NCBI GenBank assembly: GCA_946221825.1
Contig: CAMINA010000067.1
Coordinates: 1 to 7,130 of the forward strand
Direction: 5' to 3'
From: an uncultured Nesterenkonia sp.
GTDB taxonomy: Bacteria > Actinomycetota > Actinomycetes > Actinomycetales > Micrococcaceae
DNA length: 7,130 bases
Part shown: in pieces, positions 5,730-7,130 of the stretch
Numbering within the stretch: position 1 is the stretch's first letter
Layout: each line of letters begins with the position of its first letter
Notes under the pieces: model-generated
The model's input: only the letters and a program-made list of their open reading frames with translations
What the model was told of the DNA's origin: nothing
Database searches by the model: none
Position numbers and translations under genes: made by a program

Positions 5730-5743
5730 TACAACTTGTAGAA
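5727..5743. promoter_or_regulatory. Candidate operator: perfect 17-bp palindrome upstream of the thioredoxin lipoprotein gene
   Basis: TTCTACAA (5727-5734), a central C at 5735 and TTGTAGAA (5736-5743) form an exact 8+1+8 palindrome, unusually AT-rich for this genome. It ends four bases before the presumed -10 and would cover the -35/-10 spacer, the classic position for a repressor. A third half-site GTAGAA recurs at 5747-5752 and overlaps the -10. The TACA/TGTA half-sites recall operators of BlaI/MecI/CopY-type winged-helix repressors, although their core spacing is usually even. The assignment to a regulator family is speculative. Confidence 0.65.
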
Positions 5744-5747
5744 GGCG

Positions 5748-5753
5748 TAGAAT
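5748..5753 (+). promoter_or_regulatory. -10 element of the thioredoxin lipoprotein/ccdA transcript
   Basis: TAGAAT fits TANNNT well and is the most AT-rich hexamer near the start. The ATG at 5763 follows after nine bases with no Shine-Dalgarno, so the leader should be only about 2-3 bases or absent. It implies that the redox genes have their own promoter separate from the phosphatase gene. Confidence 0.55.
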
Positions 5754-5762
5754 CGACTGCTG

Positions 5763-6380
5763 ATGATGACTACTGCCACGAGTCACTCCAGACTGCGCCC
5801 CTCCGCCCTGGCCGCCGCAGCGCTCGCCGGGATCTTCGCGCTGACCTCCTGCGGCACCGACCAGAACGACCAGCTGGCCGAGAATGCCGCCAACGACGGC
5901 ACCAACTACGTCGCCGGCGACGGTTCCATCCAGGAGTACGCCCCGGAGGACCGCGGCGAGCCGGTGGAGTTCGAGTCCACGCTCTTCGACGGCACCGAGA
6001 TCGGCCCGGAGACCTGGCAGGGCGATGTCACCGTCATCAACTTCTGGTACGCCGCCTGCGCACCCTGCCGCGTGGAGGCTCCCGACCTCGCAGAGATCCA
6101 TGAGGAGTATGAGGAGGAGGGCGTCCAGTTCTACGGGGTCAACACCCGGGACACCCAGCCCACGGCTGAGGCGTTCGAGCGTCGCTTCGAGATCGGCTAC
6201 CCCTCCATGGAAGACCGCGGCGGTGAGGTCATGTTCTCCATGACCGACTACGTGCCGCCGTCCGCTGTGCCCACCACACTGGTGCTGGACGAGGAGGGCC
6301 GCGTCTCCGCCCGGATCATCGGCATCGCCGAGCCCGGGAACCTGCGGGCCCTGATCGACACTGCGCTGAGCGAGGCCTGA
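5763..6380 (+). CDS. TlpA/ResA-type thioredoxin-like lipoprotein, cytochrome c biogenesis
   Basis: This 205-residue exported lipoprotein should reduce the haem-binding cysteines of apocytochrome c outside the membrane, recharged by CcdA. Residues 1-29 are a signal peptide with arginines at 10 and 12, a hydrophobic core and the lipobox LTSC, so C30 would be lipid-modified. An acidic linker (31-65) precedes the thioredoxin fold. The active site is CAPC (99-102) in NFWYAACAPCRVEAP. E105, three residues after the second cysteine, corresponds to the redox-tuning Glu80 of Bacillus ResA. The cis-proline is P170 in AVPTTLV. The order of the three genes matches M. tuberculosis Rv0525-Rv0527. The start may be ATG 5763 or 5766; both follow the -10 closely without a ribosome site. 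The stop overlaps the ccdA start by one base (TGATG), indicating translational coupling. A more general thiol-reductant role is possible. Confidence 0.92.
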   Translation: MMTTATSHSRLRPSALAAAALAGIFALTSCGTDQNDQLAENAANDGTNYVAGDGSIQEYAPEDRGEPVEFESTLFDGTEIGPETWQGDVTVINFWYAACAPCRVEAPDLAEIHEEYEEEGVQFYGVNTRDTQPTAEAFERRFEIGYPSMEDRGGEVMFSMTDYVPPSAVPTTLVLDEEGRVSARIIGIAEPGNLRALIDTALSEA

Positions 6381-7130
6381 TGCCTCCCGGCATCCTGTCT
6401 GCGGCCGAGTCCGCGGTCCCGGTGGCGGCGGTGAACAACCGCTTTGCCGAGATCGTCCTGGACGGATCCTTCCTGCTGGCCGCCCCGATCGCGCTGCTGG
6501 CCGGTCTGGTCAGCTTCCTCTCGCCCTGCGTGCTTCCCCTGGTGCCCGGCTACCTGGGCTATGTCACCGGTCTCTCCGGCACGGCTCTGCAGGAGCGCGC
6601 CCGCTCCCGGATGGTCCTGGGCGCGGCGCTCTTCGTGCTGGGCTTCTCCGTAGTCTTCGTGCTGATCGGTGCGGTCTTCACCTACGCGACCACCTGGCTG
6701 CGGCTGGAAGGCGGCTGGGTCACCCAGGTGCTGGGCATCGTCGTTGTGCTCATGGGTCTGATCTTCATGGGGGCCTTCAGCTTCTTCCAGCGGGAAGCGA
6801 AGATCCACCGCAAGCCGCCGGACGGACTCCTGGGCGCCCCGCTGCTGGGAGCGACCTTCGGCATCGGCTGGGCGCCGTGCATCGGCCCGGCCCTCTCTGC
6901 GGTCCTGCTGCTGGCCTACGGCACCGACGCCGACGCCGCCCGCGGGGCCTTGCTGATGTTCATCTACTGCCTGGGTCTGGGCATCCCGTTCATCCTGATC
7001 AGCATGGGGCTGCAGCGGGGGATGCGGGCCTTGGACTTCTTCAAGCGGCATAAGGCCGCAGTGATGCGCGTAGGCGGCGGCATGCTGATCGCCGTCGGGC
7101 TGCTGATGCTCTCAGGTATCTGGAACACCT
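6380..7130 (+). CDS. ccdA: CcdA, cytochrome c biogenesis transmembrane thiol-disulfide transporter, partial at 3' end
   Basis: CcdA moves reducing equivalents from cytoplasmic thioredoxin across the membrane to extracytoplasmic thioredoxin-like proteins. The window holds 250 codons and no stop, so the gene runs out at the right edge. After a 30-residue N-terminus there are about six hydrophobic segments, at roughly 32-56, 77-102, 115-136, 151-180, 189-210 and 227-246. The two redox-active cysteines lie in the pseudo-symmetric family motifs: C50 in FLSPCVLPLVPGYLGY and C167 in GIGWAPCIGPALSAV. The visible length already matches a whole CcdA, so little is probably missing. The ATG at 6380 shares its A with the upstream stop, with GAGG at 6372-6375 as a closely spaced ribosome site. 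It is co-transcribed with the thioredoxin lipoprotein gene; resB and a CcsA-type gene would be expected next. Confidence 0.93.
   Translation, partial: MPPGILSAAESAVPVAAVNNRFAEIVLDGSFLLAAPIALLAGLVSFLSPCVLPLVPGYLGYVTGLSGTALQERARSRMVLGAALFVLGFSVVFVLIGAVFTYATTWLRLEGGWVTQVLGIVVVLMGLIFMGAFSFFQREAKIHRKPPDGLLGAPLLGATFGIGWAPCIGPALSAVLLLAYGTDADAARGALLMFIYCLGLGIPFILISMGLQRGMRALDFFKRHKAAVMRVGGGMLIAVGLLMLSGIWNT

Noticed and set aside
5705..6103. Plus-strand frame starting in the tlpA promoter region
   Set aside because: It runs out of frame over the lipoprotein gene and turns into Arg-rich shadow sequence. The frame from 5763 has the lipobox and CAPC motif.
6248..7051. 267-codon minus-strand open frame across the tlpA/ccdA region
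   Set aside because: It is antisense to ccdA and the end of the lipoprotein gene, and is rich in Gln/His/Arg/Gly as expected of a GC-rich shadow frame.

Overview
The window comes from a chromosome of a high-GC actinobacterium, most likely of the Micrococcaceae type (Arthrobacter or Nesterenkonia relatives). The basis is strong G/C bias at third codon positions, several starts with no Shine-Dalgarno sequence placed 6-9 bases after a TANNNT -10 element (leaderless transcription), and families typical of Actinobacteria: DUF6350/PerM, an Rv0525-like histidine phosphatase and a system II cytochrome c cluster. The exact genus cannot be settled from the sequence alone. No tRNA, rRNA, CRISPR array, insertion sequence, phage gene or integration site was seen. 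This looks like core chromosome rather than an island.

Layout. At the left edge, 1-656 (minus) is the N-terminal part of an App1/DUF2183-type phosphatase that runs out of the window. It diverges from a large DUF6350 membrane protein (749-2458, plus), a relative of mycobacterial PerM. That gene converges on purN (2515-3123, minus), the GAR transformylase of purine synthesis. purN in turn diverges from a small three-helix membrane protein (3179-3574, plus) of unknown role; both have leaderless promoters whose -35 regions overlap. A cluster of GC-rich hairpins (3576-3677) separates this small gene from the convergent gene 3687-4841 (minus). That gene encodes a membrane protein with a long Gln/Pro/Tyr-rich cytoplasmic segment and a 27-bp tandem repeat.

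The right third is a conserved cytochrome c biogenesis neighbourhood: a histidine phosphatase (5022-5690), a TlpA/ResA-type thioredoxin lipoprotein (5763-6380) and CcdA (from 6380, cut by the window end). The order matches M. tuberculosis Rv0525-Rv0526-Rv0527, so ResB and a CcsA/CcsB protein are expected just beyond the right edge. CcdA would carry electrons from cytoplasmic thioredoxin across the membrane. The TlpA/ResA protein would pass them to apocytochrome c cysteines outside the membrane, ready for haem attachment.

The most interesting non-coding signal lies in the 72 bases before the tlpA/resA gene. A perfect 17-bp palindrome sits just upstream of the -10, a third half-site overlaps the -10, and a second 8-bp inverted repeat abuts on the left. 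This suggests that a dedicated repressor controls thiol-redox and cytochrome c maturation. A second striking structure is a perfect 13-bp inverted repeat directly upstream of the histidine phosphatase. I found no convincing evidence for an entirely new multi-gene system.
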